DNA of 64,000 nucleotides, taken from JABAAE01 sp036336715 (lineage in GTDB: Bacteria; Planctomycetota; Planctomycetia; Pirellulales; Pirellulaceae). The stretch covers positions 12,713 through 76,712 of the forward strand of contig JAYZFP010000023.1 of the NCBI GenBank assembly GCA_036336715.1. Reading direction: 5' to 3'. Each line of letters starts with the position of its first letter. The stretch's first letter is position 1. A model generated the notes under the pieces. It had not been told where the DNA came from. It searched no databases and was given only the letters and a program-made list of their open reading frames with translations. Positions 27,601 to 36,861 of this stretch are shown piece by piece. A program made the position numbers and the translations under genes.

Positions 27601-28430
27601 GCCATCTTCTCCGCACGATCCTGACTTCGAAAACCTACCAGCGTGCAGCCGTGGGTAAAAACCGGTTGTCCGCTGCCGGGAGGCGGTTCTTCAATGGGCC
27701 GCAACGACGACGCCTGACGGCCGAGCAGGTTGTCGACTCACTCCACCACGCCACGGGGCGGGCATTCGATGTGGAAGAATTGACCTTTGTGCATGATGGA
27801 CGGAGAGAACTGGGACAGCGACAGACCCTCGGCAAGCCGACTCGAGCCTGGATGTTTGGCGATTTGAAAAATGAGCGGGACCGACCCAGCCTCTCACTGC
27901 CGAGGGCCCGGGCCGTGGTCGATGTTCTGGAAGCTTTCGGCTGGACGGGGGCCCGGCAAATGCCGGTTCACAATCGCGAAACGGATCCCAACCTCCTGCA
28001 ACCCGCCGTGCTGTCCAACAGCACCCTGACCCGTTCGTTGACCCGGGTATCCCAAGGCAGTGCGTTGGCAGCCCTGGCTCTCTCGGCGAAGACACCGGAG
28101 TCCCTGGTCGAGACCCTGTTTCTGCAGACTCTCGGTCGATTCCCGAAACCGGACGAACAGCAGGTTTTTTCGAGTGTCCTTGCAGCGGGGTTTGAAACCC
28201 GCATCATTCCGCCGGACCGGATTTCGCCGGTAAAGCCGCTCCCACGTTTGCCGCAGGTCACCTGGTTCAACCATGGCCGACCAAAAGCCAATGAAATTCA
28301 ACTTGAAATCGAACGGCGTGTTCTCGCCGGTCCCCCTCACGACACCCGGTTAACGCCGGAATGGCGGAGTGCCCTGCAAGACGTGATGTGGAGCTTGATC
28401 AATCACCGTGAATTCGTCTGGATCCCTTGA
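24669..28430 (+). CDS. secreted LamG-PSCyt1-DUF1549-DUF1553 protein
   Basis: This 1253-aa exported protein is a planctomycete-type multidomain protein. After a signal peptide there is a LamG/concanavalin domain (about 55-215: VKWDFESGD, VTIEAWVNPSG, WHHIAVTYRFGS, MLDRIAIHRDRL), a middle region of unknown type, a PSCyt1 cytochrome domain (about 575-665, haem motif CFRCH at about 591), DUF1549/PSCyt2 (about 682-860, containing CARCHDSPYHSTTQ), and DUF1553/PSD1 (about 910-1250: RFSRVLANRVWKRLIGAGLVEPAHD, LTAEQVVDSLHHATG). The haem and LamG domains suggest carbohydrate binding joined to redox chemistry. It overlaps the HD gene by 4 nt and the following DUF1501 gene by 1 nt. Confidence 0.9.
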   Translation: MTHFGVRSLFLLLILLTATCGSFATPASSLLAGEQDLGIDKKAPEKKISGERGPLSSVVKWDFESGDMVSLRSQGKVEHGQAGPRPPEFPGMVAGNQAVRLGTADYLVVEDPGTNSVFDFSNGDDVTIEAWVNPSGLREGQVSYVVGKGRTGSPSFAPDNQNWSLRLIGAGNQAKISFLFATRHSRGDDHWHRWDSKSAFPVGTGWHHIAVTYRFGSPGSIRGWINGQPVKGSWSYGGETTEPPIVDNDEIRIGNGFAGMLDRIAIHRDRLDDRVIASRFHRVGRKRTVESQPEVMPRLAAFPEGRVLVQLSAGLAAANRWPNTGEKWPDESVRWTGNWFLLPRIPLNYDAWGIRSAWTDPVLLRMAGNVSLPAGKQRFMIRGRALGRLWINGRVVARTKAITGRPPDGEERITPIAEPPLPGVRVHGYRQQEVFGETTIEAGPDGLSRIVLELIVGGKGHRTETGEVCVAVLAEDGKSWQVLGSDARRLPLTDVAVNPALSAIEQSLRCFDDQRRRNAAASREDFWRKRHERAKALVKANPAPSPPQGAHPIDAFIRSRIEQAIHASTASEGRQAEQFHGKILPVLRQNCFRCHGEKTRGGLKLDSRAAALAPGDSEHPAVVPGKPQTSELMLRIRSGDMPPGEKRLPPQQIALLEQWISEGAAWPDPPLLESEVKGSPVIDDAPFLRRVFLDTVGVPPTAGEARAFLTDQSPGKRTRLINQLLQDERLADGWMGFWLDLLAENPTLLNQSMGSTGPFRWFLHDALRDNQPLDRMVTQLLMMRGSSADGGSAGFAKASENDSPMAAKGHIVASAFLGIELQCARCHDSPYHSTTQEDLYSLAAMLSRKPVTVPVTSRVPAAFFENQKIRKSLIEVTLKANQPVMPQWPFAAITGVQDNSQIDSLMQNPKDTRERLAALITAPQNRRFSRVLANRVWKRLIGAGLVEPAHDWEGATASHPMLLDWLAQELVANQYDFRHLLRTILTSKTYQRAAVGKNRLSAAGRRFFNGPQRRRLTAEQVVDSLHHATGRAFDVEELTFVHDGRRELGQRQTLGKPTRAWMFGDLKNERDRPSLSLPRARAVVDVLEAFGWTGARQMPVHNRETDPNLLQPAVLSNSTLTRSLTRVSQGSALAALALSAKTPESLVETLFLQTLGRFPKPDEQQVFSSVLAAGFETRIIPPDRISPVKPLPRLPQVTWFNHGRPKANEIQLEIERRVLAGPPHDTRLTPEWRSALQDVMWSLINHREFVWIP

Positions 28431-29746
28431 TGGAGAACCCTACTGTGACTCCAATAACCTGTCTGAACCGACGGAAATTCCTCGCAACCGGCGTATTGAC
28501 GGGTGCAGGGCTGGCCTCGCCTCACACGATCGGCGGCGATCAGGCCCACCCCTCCGGACCGTTGCAGGGAAAGGCCCAACACGTGATATCCATCTGGCTT
28601 GGCGGAGGCATGGGCCAGATCGACACCTTCGATCCAAAACGGAAAGGCGACCCCCAAAAAAAACGGGCAGGCTCTTATTACGATTCCATTGAAACAGCCG
28701 TCCCTGGAGTCCGGGTCTGTGAACATTTACCCCAACTGGCCAAGCGGATGGACCGCGTGACGGCAGTCCGCAGCGTGCACCATGAAGTGATCGACGAGCA
28801 TGCCGCCGCGACCAACCGCATGCACACCGGCCGGCCCATCAGTGGAACGGTGACTTACCCCTCGCTGGGATCGATCGTCGCCCACGAAAAGGGGGCCGCA
28901 GACGGTACAGCACCCCCCTACGTGCTGATCGGATATCCCAACACCACCCGTGGCCCGGGATTCCTGGGTACGCGGGATAACTACCTGTACCTGACCGATA
29001 CCAAAAAGGGACCTGCCGGGCTGACCCGTCCCGACGGCATTACCCCGCGAAGTCAAACCCGGCGAAAAAAACTGTTGTCCGCCCTGAAACGGAATGCTGA
29101 CCCAACCACCGACCAGCGGTTAATCGATTACGACGCGGCAATCGAACAAAGTCAAAAGCTGAGCGGCCCGGAATTCATGCAGGTGTTCCGTCTGGATCGT
29201 GAACCCTCTGAGCTTCGCAATCATTATGGCGGTGAATTCGGCCAAAGATGCCTTCTCAGCCGGCGGCTGATTGAGCGGGGAGTCCGGTTCATCGAGGTTT
29301 CACACAACCTCAATTTCCTGAACGGAATTGGCTGGGACGTTCATAACGAGGGAATCCTCAACCAGCACAAGCTGATCCGCGAACTGGATACGGCAGTCGC
29401 TACGCTGATCATGGATCTGGAAGCCAAGCGCCTGCTGGACACCACCCTGATCGTCATCACCACCGAATTTGGTCGACCGCCCGAATTCGACGGGGGGGGA
29501 GGACGCGGTCATCAGGTCCGGGCCTTCAGCTGCGTTCTGGCCGGTGGGGGCCTGTCGCATCGGGGAGCGTGGGGAGAAACCGATGAACTTTCCAGAAAAA
29601 TCGTCTCCCATCCTGTCGGCGTGCCTGACCTTTTCGCAACCATTTGCGCTTCCGTCGGAATCGATTATCACAAGAACCTCTATGACGGTGACCGTCCCAT
29701 TCCCATTACCGACAGGGGCCAGCCCATCCGGGAGCTATTCGCGTGA
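28430..29746 (+). CDS. Tat-exported DUF1501 protein
   Basis: The ATG at 28430 shares its A with the upstream stop (TGATG), which implies translational coupling. The 438-aa protein begins with a twin-arginine signal (NRRKFLATGVLTGAGLA), so it is exported folded. The DUF1501 body follows, with ISIWLGGGMGQIDTFDPK, HEVIDEHAAATNRMHTG, RGVRFIEVSHN and LIVITTEFGRPPE. DUF1501 has an alkaline-phosphatase/sulfatase-like fold and usually sits beside DUF1549/DUF1553 proteins, as here; the chemistry is unknown. The Tat signal is consistent with a metal-dependent enzyme folded before export. Confidence 0.9.
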   Translation: MENPTVTPITCLNRRKFLATGVLTGAGLASPHTIGGDQAHPSGPLQGKAQHVISIWLGGGMGQIDTFDPKRKGDPQKKRAGSYYDSIETAVPGVRVCEHLPQLAKRMDRVTAVRSVHHEVIDEHAAATNRMHTGRPISGTVTYPSLGSIVAHEKGAADGTAPPYVLIGYPNTTRGPGFLGTRDNYLYLTDTKKGPAGLTRPDGITPRSQTRRKKLLSALKRNADPTTDQRLIDYDAAIEQSQKLSGPEFMQVFRLDREPSELRNHYGGEFGQRCLLSRRLIERGVRFIEVSHNLNFLNGIGWDVHNEGILNQHKLIRELDTAVATLIMDLEAKRLLDTTLIVITTEFGRPPEFDGGGGRGHQVRAFSCVLAGGGLSHRGAWGETDELSRKIVSHPVGVPDLFATICASVGIDYHKNLYDGDRPIPITDRGQPIRELFA

Positions 29747-32304
29747 ACACGAGGAAACCGGCAAACCGTATCCCTCGAGGGCGTTCCCTTCGCTCGGTGG
29801 TGTTCGTTGCGGCAGGACTTTGGCTTGTTGCGGTGTCTGCCGCCGTGGAAAACCGGCAGTCGCCGAAAAAGCTGATCCGCAAGTTTTGTCTCGACTGCCA
29901 CGAGGGGGACACGGCAGAAGGGGGGCTCGACCTGGCGAGGTTGCCTTTCCAGCCTGAAGACCGGAAACTGCTCAATCGCTGGGTTCTGATTCATGACCGG
30001 ATTGAGGCGGGTGAAATGCCGCCTGATCCCGACCGACTGCCACAGGAACAACGGCAGACACTGCTGAAAGCTCTCAAAACGCCTCTCGTCGAGGCTGACC
30101 GGACCGACATCGGGGCAAGCGGCCGAGGCCCCTGGCGACGACTGACGCGGGAAGAATTCGAGCAGAACCTGCGGGATTTGCTGAAGTTGCCACAACTGGA
30201 TATCCGTGACAGGCTGCCGGAGGACCGCGAGGCTCACCGCTTCAACAGGACCAGTAGCGCCCTGGACATGTCGCGGGTTCAGCTGGCGGCCTACCTGGCC
30301 GCGACGGAAGCAGCCCTGCAACAGGCGATGGCCAATGAAAACGGGCCACCCCCGGTCACCCGGTATCGGGCGGTGGGGACCCGACTGTTCTCTGCCAGCA
30401 ATACTTTCGGTGGACCCAAGGCGATGTTCTTTGCCAGCGGGAACCGGGCGGTCAATGGTGGAGAACTGGCGGCGATCAAAACCCCCGAAAAGCTGGAACT
30501 GGCTCTTTTCCGCTCAGCTCACTGGCCCTACTACGGCTACCCACGTGGATTCGTGGCAAAAATCCCGGGGAATTACCGGGTCCGTTTTTCTGCCCGGGCC
30601 GTCCTGCAAGGAGATGGTTTTCAACTCCAACCGGCCGAAGAGCCGCTACCGATGACGTTTCGGGCCCGTAAACCCTCCGGGCCCGACGTCTCCGGAGATG
30701 TCCGTGCCACAGGTGGCCTCCTCGACATCCAGCCCCAAACCGCCGTCTACGAAACGAACGTACGCCTTTTGCCGAGGGAGACGCTGGAGTACAGCCCGCT
30801 CGGGCTTCCCGTGCCGCTGGCACGCAACGTCGATGGAGGACCACCGACCTATCGCTACCCGCCCTTTCCCGAGGGGGGCCAACCGGGTCTGGCCATCCAG
30901 TGGCTGGAAATCGAAGGGCCAATCCCGCCTGCTTCCTGGCCACCCCCATCCCACCGGGTTCTGTTTGACGAATGGGGACCGGCTGTCCAACCCCTTCACC
31001 CCGTACAGGAGGCCCGACGCCTGCTGGAGCGTTTCGTCAACCTCGCCGCACGCGAGCCGGTTCCGGCAGGGGTCCTCGATCGGCTGAATCAACTGATTCA
31101 GAAACGCCTCCGGGAGGGGCACTCATTTGCGGACGCGATGAAAACCGGTTACCGGGCCTTCCTCTGCTCCAGCCACTTTCTCTACCTTCGTGATCCGTCC
31201 GATCCGGCCACCGGGAAAAACGATTCCCATGCGATTGCCTCGAAGCTCTCTCATTTTCTCCACAGCAGCCGGCCGGATCCTACATTGATACAACTGGCGG
31301 CCGCCGGCAATCTCCGCCGTGCCGACATTCTGCAACAGCAAACCGACCGCCTGATTCATGCAAGGGGATTCGACCGGTTTGTGCATCATTTTACCGACTA
31401 TTGGCTCGACCTCCGCTACATTCGCCGACACGAGCCTGACACCCGGTTGCATCCCGAGTACCGCTTTGACAACTACCTGGTCGAATCCATGGAACGCGAA
31501 ACCCGCGTTTTCTTCAGGGCCCTGATTCGGGACAATCTCCCCGCAAGCTTGCTGGTGGATGCCGATTTTGTCTATGCCAACGATCGGCTGTCCAGGCATT
31601 ACGGACTCACGCCACTCAGCGGGTCCGGGATGAAAAAAATCCCCTTGCCAGACGGGAGCCCTTACGGTGGACTGCTGACCCAGGCCGCGTTGATGAAGGT
31701 CACTGCCAACGGCACTTCGACCTCGCCCGTCCTGCGCGGTGCCTGGGTCATGGAACGGCTGATGGGGGAACCTCCTCCTCCACCGCCAGACAGTGTCCCG
31801 GCGGTGGAACCCGACATCCGCGGCGCTCGTACCATCCGGGAGCAACTGGCCTTGCACACCCAATCAGAATCGTGTTCGACCTGTCACGCCAGGTTTGATC
31901 CCCTCGGCGTGGCCCTGGAAAACTTTGATATCCTGGGAAGGTGGCGAACCCGGTACCGTGGAATCGGGCAGGGGAAATCGGTTACGGGTATCGACCGGGC
32001 TGGACACGATTATCACTATCGGATGGCCTCCGTCATCGATGCCAGCAGCCAACTGCAGGACGGTCGCCAATTTCAAAACATCCAGGAACTGAAGGACCTC
32101 CTGGTATCCGATCCCCGGCCGCTGGCCCGCAATCTTCTGAAACAGTTTACGCTTTACGCGACGGGGACGCCGATCCGGTTCTCGGAACGTGAGCAGATCG
32201 AATCCCTTCTCGATGCCTGCCATGATGAGGGCTACCGCGTGGGGGATTTGCTGCACGCACTCGTTCAAAGTCCGATCTTTCTCGGAAAGGAAGGTTGCCG
32301 ATGA
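29743..32304 (+). CDS. secreted cytochrome-like PSD protein (DUF1587/1592/1588/1585 type)
   Basis: The GTG start at 29743 overlaps the preceding stop (GTGA). The 853-aa product has a signal-anchor-like N-terminus, then a cytochrome-like segment with CLDCHEGDTAEGG (about 47-60). LTREEFEQNLRDLLKL is the DUF1587 signature, a carbohydrate-binding-like module covers about 150-400, DUF1595/DUF1592 helices include FLYLRDPSDP and FTDYWLDLRYIRRHEPDT, and a second haem motif, CSTCHARFDPLGVALENFD, lies in DUF1588. The C-terminus is DUF1585 (LARNLLKQFTLYATG). This is the usual domain order of the other main planctomycete cytochrome family, found next to DUF1552 as here. Redox or electron-transfer function in the envelope is inferred. 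Confidence 0.9.
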   Translation: MNTRKPANRIPRGRSLRSVVFVAAGLWLVAVSAAVENRQSPKKLIRKFCLDCHEGDTAEGGLDLARLPFQPEDRKLLNRWVLIHDRIEAGEMPPDPDRLPQEQRQTLLKALKTPLVEADRTDIGASGRGPWRRLTREEFEQNLRDLLKLPQLDIRDRLPEDREAHRFNRTSSALDMSRVQLAAYLAATEAALQQAMANENGPPPVTRYRAVGTRLFSASNTFGGPKAMFFASGNRAVNGGELAAIKTPEKLELALFRSAHWPYYGYPRGFVAKIPGNYRVRFSARAVLQGDGFQLQPAEEPLPMTFRARKPSGPDVSGDVRATGGLLDIQPQTAVYETNVRLLPRETLEYSPLGLPVPLARNVDGGPPTYRYPPFPEGGQPGLAIQWLEIEGPIPPASWPPPSHRVLFDEWGPAVQPLHPVQEARRLLERFVNLAAREPVPAGVLDRLNQLIQKRLREGHSFADAMKTGYRAFLCSSHFLYLRDPSDPATGKNDSHAIASKLSHFLHSSRPDPTLIQLAAAGNLRRADILQQQTDRLIHARGFDRFVHHFTDYWLDLRYIRRHEPDTRLHPEYRFDNYLVESMERETRVFFRALIRDNLPASLLVDADFVYANDRLSRHYGLTPLSGSGMKKIPLPDGSPYGGLLTQAALMKVTANGTSTSPVLRGAWVMERLMGEPPPPPPDSVPAVEPDIRGARTIREQLALHTQSESCSTCHARFDPLGVALENFDILGRWRTRYRGIGQGKSVTGIDRAGHDYHYRMASVIDASSQLQDGRQFQNIQELKDLLVSDPRPLARNLLKQFTLYATGTPIRFSEREQIESLLDACHDEGYRVGDLLHALVQSPIFLGKEGCR

Positions 32305-33626
32305 AAACGCATACCGTCGACCGTCGCCGTTTTCTTCAGGGAGCGGGAGTCACGGTGGCACTCCCACTGCTGGAAAGTCTCCGGCCTGCGAACGCGGGAA
32401 ACCGGGCCGCCGGACCCGGTACGTTAACAGGGAGCGGGCGGGTCGTCCCCCGGCGTATGCTGCTGATCTCCAACAACCTCGGTGTATTACCCAAACCGTT
32501 CTTTCCCACCACGGCAGGACGCGGTTACGAACTTTCTCCTTACCTCCGGGAGCTGTCAGGATTTCGGGATGATTTCACCGTCTTCAGCGGACTCTCGCAT
32601 CCCGATGTGGATGGCGGACACAGCACGGAAAACTGTTTTTTGACTGGGGCGCGCGGGCCCACCAAGAGCGGTTTTCGCAACACGATCTCGCTCGACCAGT
32701 TCGCGGCGGAACACCTGGGGCCTGTGACCCGATTTCCCACGCTCAACCTGGGTGTCAACATCGACAGGGCCAACCGGAGCCTGGCCTGGACCCGTGAGGG
32801 TGCACTCCTGCCTGCTGAGGAAAGCGCAGCAGCCCTTTTTCGCAAAATGTTCGTCCAGGGCGATCCGGCGGCGGTCAAGCTGCAAATGCAGCGAATCGAG
32901 GAGCGGGCCAGCATACTGGACACGCTTCGTGAGGACACCAGGCGGGTTCAACGGAAGTTGGGGCAGGATGATCAATCGCGTCTCGATCAATACCTCTCGG
33001 CCGTCAGGGACATCGAGAAAAGACTGGCAGTCAACCGTCGGTGGGAACTCCTGCCCAAACCAACGACCGACGAGCAACCACCCCGGGACATCCAGGACCA
33101 GAAACAGTTCTTTGAAAAATTCGACCTGATGCTGTCAATGGCACGCCTGGCTCTGGAATCCGATTCAACGCGAATCATCACCCTGATGGTGGATGCGTTT
33201 GCAACGCCTCCCTTCCAGTTGCACCCTGACCAAAAAACCACTGAGGGCTACCACAACCTGAGTCATCATGGCCAGGCGGAGGCCAAATTACAGCAATTGG
33301 CCGATGCCGACCACCAGCAGATGAAGCTGTTTGGGAAACTCCTTGCGGAGCTTGCCGGAGTGGTTGAAGGTGGAGATCGTCTGCTGGACCGCACGATGAT
33401 CCTGTTTGGCAGCAACATGGGAAACGCCAACACCCACGACAATACCAACCTCCCGATCCTCCTGGCCGGCGGTGGACTGAAACATGGGCAGCACCTGGCA
33501 TTCCGTCGCGATCGCAACCAGCCACTCTGCAATCTCTACGTAACGATGCTACAGCAAATGGGGGTTGAGCAAGAGGCCTTTGGTAGCAGCAGCGGTAACC
33601 TGAACCAGATCTTTCCTGCGAAATGA
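32301..33626 (+). CDS. Tat-exported DUF1552 (HXXSHH) protein
   Basis: The ATG at 32301 overlaps the previous stop (ATGA). The 441-aa protein has a twin-arginine signal (DRRRFLQGAGVTVALPLLESL) and a DUF1552 body with RRMLLISNNLGVLP, GGHSTENCFLTGA, the family signature HNLSHH, and MILFGSNMGNANTHDNTNLPILLAGGG. DUF1552 is a distant relative of DUF1501 and normally accompanies the DUF1592-type protein, exactly the pair seen here. Its reaction is not established. It is the last member of the overlapping four-gene run that starts with the LamG protein. Confidence 0.9.
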   Translation: MKTHTVDRRRFLQGAGVTVALPLLESLRPANAGNRAAGPGTLTGSGRVVPRRMLLISNNLGVLPKPFFPTTAGRGYELSPYLRELSGFRDDFTVFSGLSHPDVDGGHSTENCFLTGARGPTKSGFRNTISLDQFAAEHLGPVTRFPTLNLGVNIDRANRSLAWTREGALLPAEESAAALFRKMFVQGDPAAVKLQMQRIEERASILDTLREDTRRVQRKLGQDDQSRLDQYLSAVRDIEKRLAVNRRWELLPKPTTDEQPPRDIQDQKQFFEKFDLMLSMARLALESDSTRIITLMVDAFATPPFQLHPDQKTTEGYHNLSHHGQAEAKLQQLADADHQQMKLFGKLLAELAGVVEGGDRLLDRTMILFGSNMGNANTHDNTNLPILLAGGGLKHGQHLAFRRDRNQPLCNLYVTMLQQMGVEQEAFGSSSGNLNQIFPAK

Positions 33627-33789
33627 CTGTCGGCGTTACCTGCCGCCGGCACCCCGAGATGGATCCTGCATGGGAGGTGTGGAACAATGGTCCCTGGCGG
33701 ATCGAACCACGTTCCACCTGTTTCCAGCCCGGTTTGAATGGCAAATTGCATTCTGGAACCTCCCTGCGGACCGATTCGGAGATTTGAAC

Positions 33790-35484
33790 ATGTTCCCAGT
33801 ATCCTGGATTTCCCCTCGCGGACGCCATCGGGTTGCCTGCCAGTTGGCTTTTCGGCTTGTTACCATGGCGATTTTCAGCCTGCATCTGCTGGCCCATCCG
33901 GTCAGCGGGAAAGACGACCTCAAGTCAACTCTGCAAAACCGTCCCAACGTACTGCTGATTATGGCGGACGATCTCGGTTTTTCCGACCTCGGTTGTTATG
34001 GCAGTGAAATCAAAACACCCCACCTCGATCGGCTGGCCCGCAACGGGACCCGCTTCACCCAGTTCTACAATACCGCCCGCTGCTGGCCGACCCGGGCCAC
34101 ACTGCTGACCGGCTACTACCCCCAACAGGTTCGTCGTGACCAGCTGCCCGGGATCAAGCGGGGCAACCGTCCCGCCTGGGCGCCTCTGCTTCCCCGGCGA
34201 CTGAAAAAAGTCGGCTACCGATCCTATCATTCGGGAAAGTGGCACCTGGACGGTATGCCGGTCCAAAATGGATTCGACAGTTCTTACCTGCTCAAGGACC
34301 AGGGACGATTTTTTTATCCCAAGGTGCACTGGAAAGACGACCGGAAACTGCCGCCGGTTGCCACCAGCGAGCAGCCGTTTGGCGACGGGTATTACGGAAC
34401 GACCGCTATTGCCGACCATGCCATCGAGTGCCTGGAGGACCACCGTCAAAACCATTCGGACCAGCCCTTTTTCCATTACGTAGCCTTCACCGCGCCGCAC
34501 TTTCCTCTCCATGCGATTCCACAGGACATCCAAAAATATGACCGGACTTACGAGGTGGGCTGGGACCGGATCCGGACCGAAAGATGGGAACGTATCCGGC
34601 AACTGGATCTCATCAAGGGGAGACTTTCCGGTATCGAATACGATCTGGGTCCGCCCTATCCTTTTCCCGAAGCACTGAAAAAACTTGGGCCCGGCGAAAT
34701 CAACCGGCCACTTCCCTGGTCACAACTGACCGGGCATCAGAAGACATTCCAGGCCAAAAAAATGGCAATTCACGCTGCCATGGTGGATCGCATGGACCAG
34801 GAAATCGGACGATTGCTGGGGCAACTGGAAAAGATGCAGGCCCTGGACAATACCCTGATAATTTTTCTCTCCGACAATGGTGCCAGTGCCGAAATCATGG
34901 TCCGCAACGACGGGCACGATCCGGAAGCTCCGGCGGGCTCCGGCCCCTCGTACCTTTGCCTGGGACCGGGTTGGTCAACGGTTGCCAACACGCCCTTTCG
35001 GCGGCACAAGACATGGGTGCACGAAGGGGGAATCCGTACCCCGCTGATCCTTCACTGGCCAGGGCAAAAGAAATCTGAGCCCCCTGCCCGGTTCTGCCGA
35101 ATGCCTGGACATGTGATTGATATTGTGCCCACAATCCTGAAGGTCACCGGCGGCCAATTGCGACCCTTCGCGCAGGGCCCGGCCCTGCCTGGCAAGAGTC
35201 TTCTTCCGTTACTGGCAGATGTTCCGTTGGACTCGTCCAGAACTCTCTGGTGGTCCCACGAGGGGAATCGGGCCATTCGGTCCGGTAATGAGAAATTGGT
35301 GGCTGCCCGGGGGGAGCCCTGGTCGCTTTACCAGTTGCAATCCGATCCGACCGAGCAGAATGATCTCGCTGGCCAAAACGCCCAGCGGGTTCGGCAGTTG
35401 GCAGCCGAGTGGCAATCGATGGAGAACACGTTCCTGGAACAGCTTCGAAAGGCTCCCGGGAAAACCGGGCCCAGCGAAAGATAG
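33790..35484 (+). CDS. secreted sulfatase
   Basis: I start at ATG 33790 (MFPVSWISPRGRH), which places a signal-like segment (VACQLAFRLVTMAIFSLHLLAHPVSG) before the catalytic domain; the frame extends 40 codons upstream without family resemblance. The 564-aa product has NVLLIMADDLGFSDLGCYG, the formylglycine motif C98-W-P-T-R in RCWPTRATLLTGYYPQQ, SYHSGKWHLDG, APHFPLHAI and FLSDNGASAEIM. The GxYPQQ and DNGAS features match arylsulfatase-A-like enzymes common in planctomycetes. It closes the plus-strand cluster, 163 nt after the DUF1552 gene. Confidence 0.92.
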   Translation: MFPVSWISPRGRHRVACQLAFRLVTMAIFSLHLLAHPVSGKDDLKSTLQNRPNVLLIMADDLGFSDLGCYGSEIKTPHLDRLARNGTRFTQFYNTARCWPTRATLLTGYYPQQVRRDQLPGIKRGNRPAWAPLLPRRLKKVGYRSYHSGKWHLDGMPVQNGFDSSYLLKDQGRFFYPKVHWKDDRKLPPVATSEQPFGDGYYGTTAIADHAIECLEDHRQNHSDQPFFHYVAFTAPHFPLHAIPQDIQKYDRTYEVGWDRIRTERWERIRQLDLIKGRLSGIEYDLGPPYPFPEALKKLGPGEINRPLPWSQLTGHQKTFQAKKMAIHAAMVDRMDQEIGRLLGQLEKMQALDNTLIIFLSDNGASAEIMVRNDGHDPEAPAGSGPSYLCLGPGWSTVANTPFRRHKTWVHEGGIRTPLILHWPGQKKSEPPARFCRMPGHVIDIVPTILKVTGGQLRPFAQGPALPGKSLLPLLADVPLDSSRTLWWSHEGNRAIRSGNEKLVAARGEPWSLYQLQSDPTEQNDLAGQNAQRVRQLAAEWQSMENTFLEQLRKAPGKTGPSER

Positions 35485-35576
35485 CCCCGGAGATTCATCC
35501 GCTGAACACGCGGCGGGGATCTGCATCAGCCCCGGGGTCGTGCGAGACCCTCCGCTGGCGATATCTCATTGATTCG

Positions 35577-36476
35577 TTACTCGGGCAGTGATGCAATTTC
35601 CTTGCCCATTCGGGTGGAGAGCCCTTTGTAAACCGTGAGATCGATGGTCTCCGGTATCAGGTGGACGCTTCCGTCACCCATCAGGAAATTCGCCCCCTGG
35701 GGGTGGTAACTGCGAAAGTCCTCAAAGTGACCCACCGGTGAATTGGGTGCGTGATCGCATGCGCCAATGTGTCGTGCAAACGGGGCATCGGCTTCGTGAT
35801 AGACACCAACCCAACTGACGGGTCCCAATTCCAGGTTCCGTTCGCCCACCAGGAAAGTATTGCTCGTCCCATCCCGGATGTCCGCGAAGCGGAGGCGGCT
35901 CTTGAAGAAAAACATGCCTCTCCCATTGCCAGGGGAATCCTCGATTTCAGTATCTCCAAAGACCCCGGAATAATTGCCCTTGGAAACCAGGATCGGCTCA
36001 TCTTCGTCATGGTCATGAACGGGTGCAAAATCGTGGTCGTGATCATCTGCCAGGTGGCCCAACACCACTTCGTCCCGCGCCAGATCCGAGGGACATTTGA
36101 AGATGGCAATCTGCGTCAGGCGAATTTCTTCGTTCACCTCATCTCCGATTCCCGAGTGAAAGTCGATTCGATCATGTACATTTTTCAGCTCCATGAATGG
36201 GAGCGTGTAGGCCAGCAGACCCCAACCGGGTTCTCCCGCAGGCACGTCGCTGATCCATCCCGGGGGAAAGACTCTCTGGGTGTCATGATAGTTGTGTAAT
36301 GCCAGACCTATCTGCTTCAGGTTGTTATGGCACTAGGTACGACGGCCTGCCTCCCGCGCGGCCTGCACAGCGGGCATCAGCAATCCGATCAGGATTCCGA
36401 TAATGGCAATCACCACCAGTAATTCGACAAGAGTGAAACCACGGCGTTGGGTGGTGTTTGGCGTTGGATCATTCAC
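35577..36476 (-). pseudogene. DUF1559 pseudopilin-like gene interrupted by in-frame TAG
   Basis: Two minus-strand frames in the same phase make one DUF1559 protein. Positions 36476-36336 encode a type IV pilin N-terminus (RRGFTLVELLVVIAIIGIL, then AVQAAREAGRRT). The codon at 36335-36333 is TAG. The following codons continue the family without shift (CHNNLKQIGLALHNYHDTQRVFPPGW). The remainder runs to 35577 with RDGTSNTFLVGERN and the typical ending NFLMGDGSVHLIPETIDL. The family normally has Gln where the stop lies, so one C-to-T change (CAG to TAG) explains it. Total length with the stop read through is about 299 aa, normal for the family. A His/Asp-rich loop (DDHDHDFAPVHDHDED) is unusual. 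The GTG at 36476 is the likely start. Confidence 0.85.
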
Positions 36477-36794
36477 GATGACTCGTGTCTCCGGTGGACT
36501 GAGAGAAAATTGAAAAAGGGCTCGCGAAAAAGCGGTTGAGGAGATCCTTCTTGGCGTGCGGCGGAATTCCAATTGTCTTGAATCGGACGATTCGTTGATC
36601 GCCGAATCAGCAGGAGGATTTTCTTCATAATGGCCTGCCATCCCCATGCTTGGCAACTGTTTGGGAAAAAATGGCGTTGGCAATCCGGATGGGGAAGAGA
36701 CACACGACCGGAAAATCCGCTGTTAACGGTTGTAAGGGTCTCAAGAAGCCGGGTCTGGCACCGAGGTCCTTTCCATTAACCGATTTTCGCCATT

Positions 36795-36800
36795 TATAAT
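36795..36800 (+). promoter_or_regulatory. candidate -10 box for the thioesterase-crotonase gene
   Basis: A perfect TATAAT lies 62 nt before the ATG at 36862. No convincing -35 is visible. Confidence 0.4.
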
Positions 36801-36861
36801 GAAGTAAGCTTGTCTTACCCCCGGACAACCTGTTCTCTATCGCCCTGACCCAAACAGCCAC

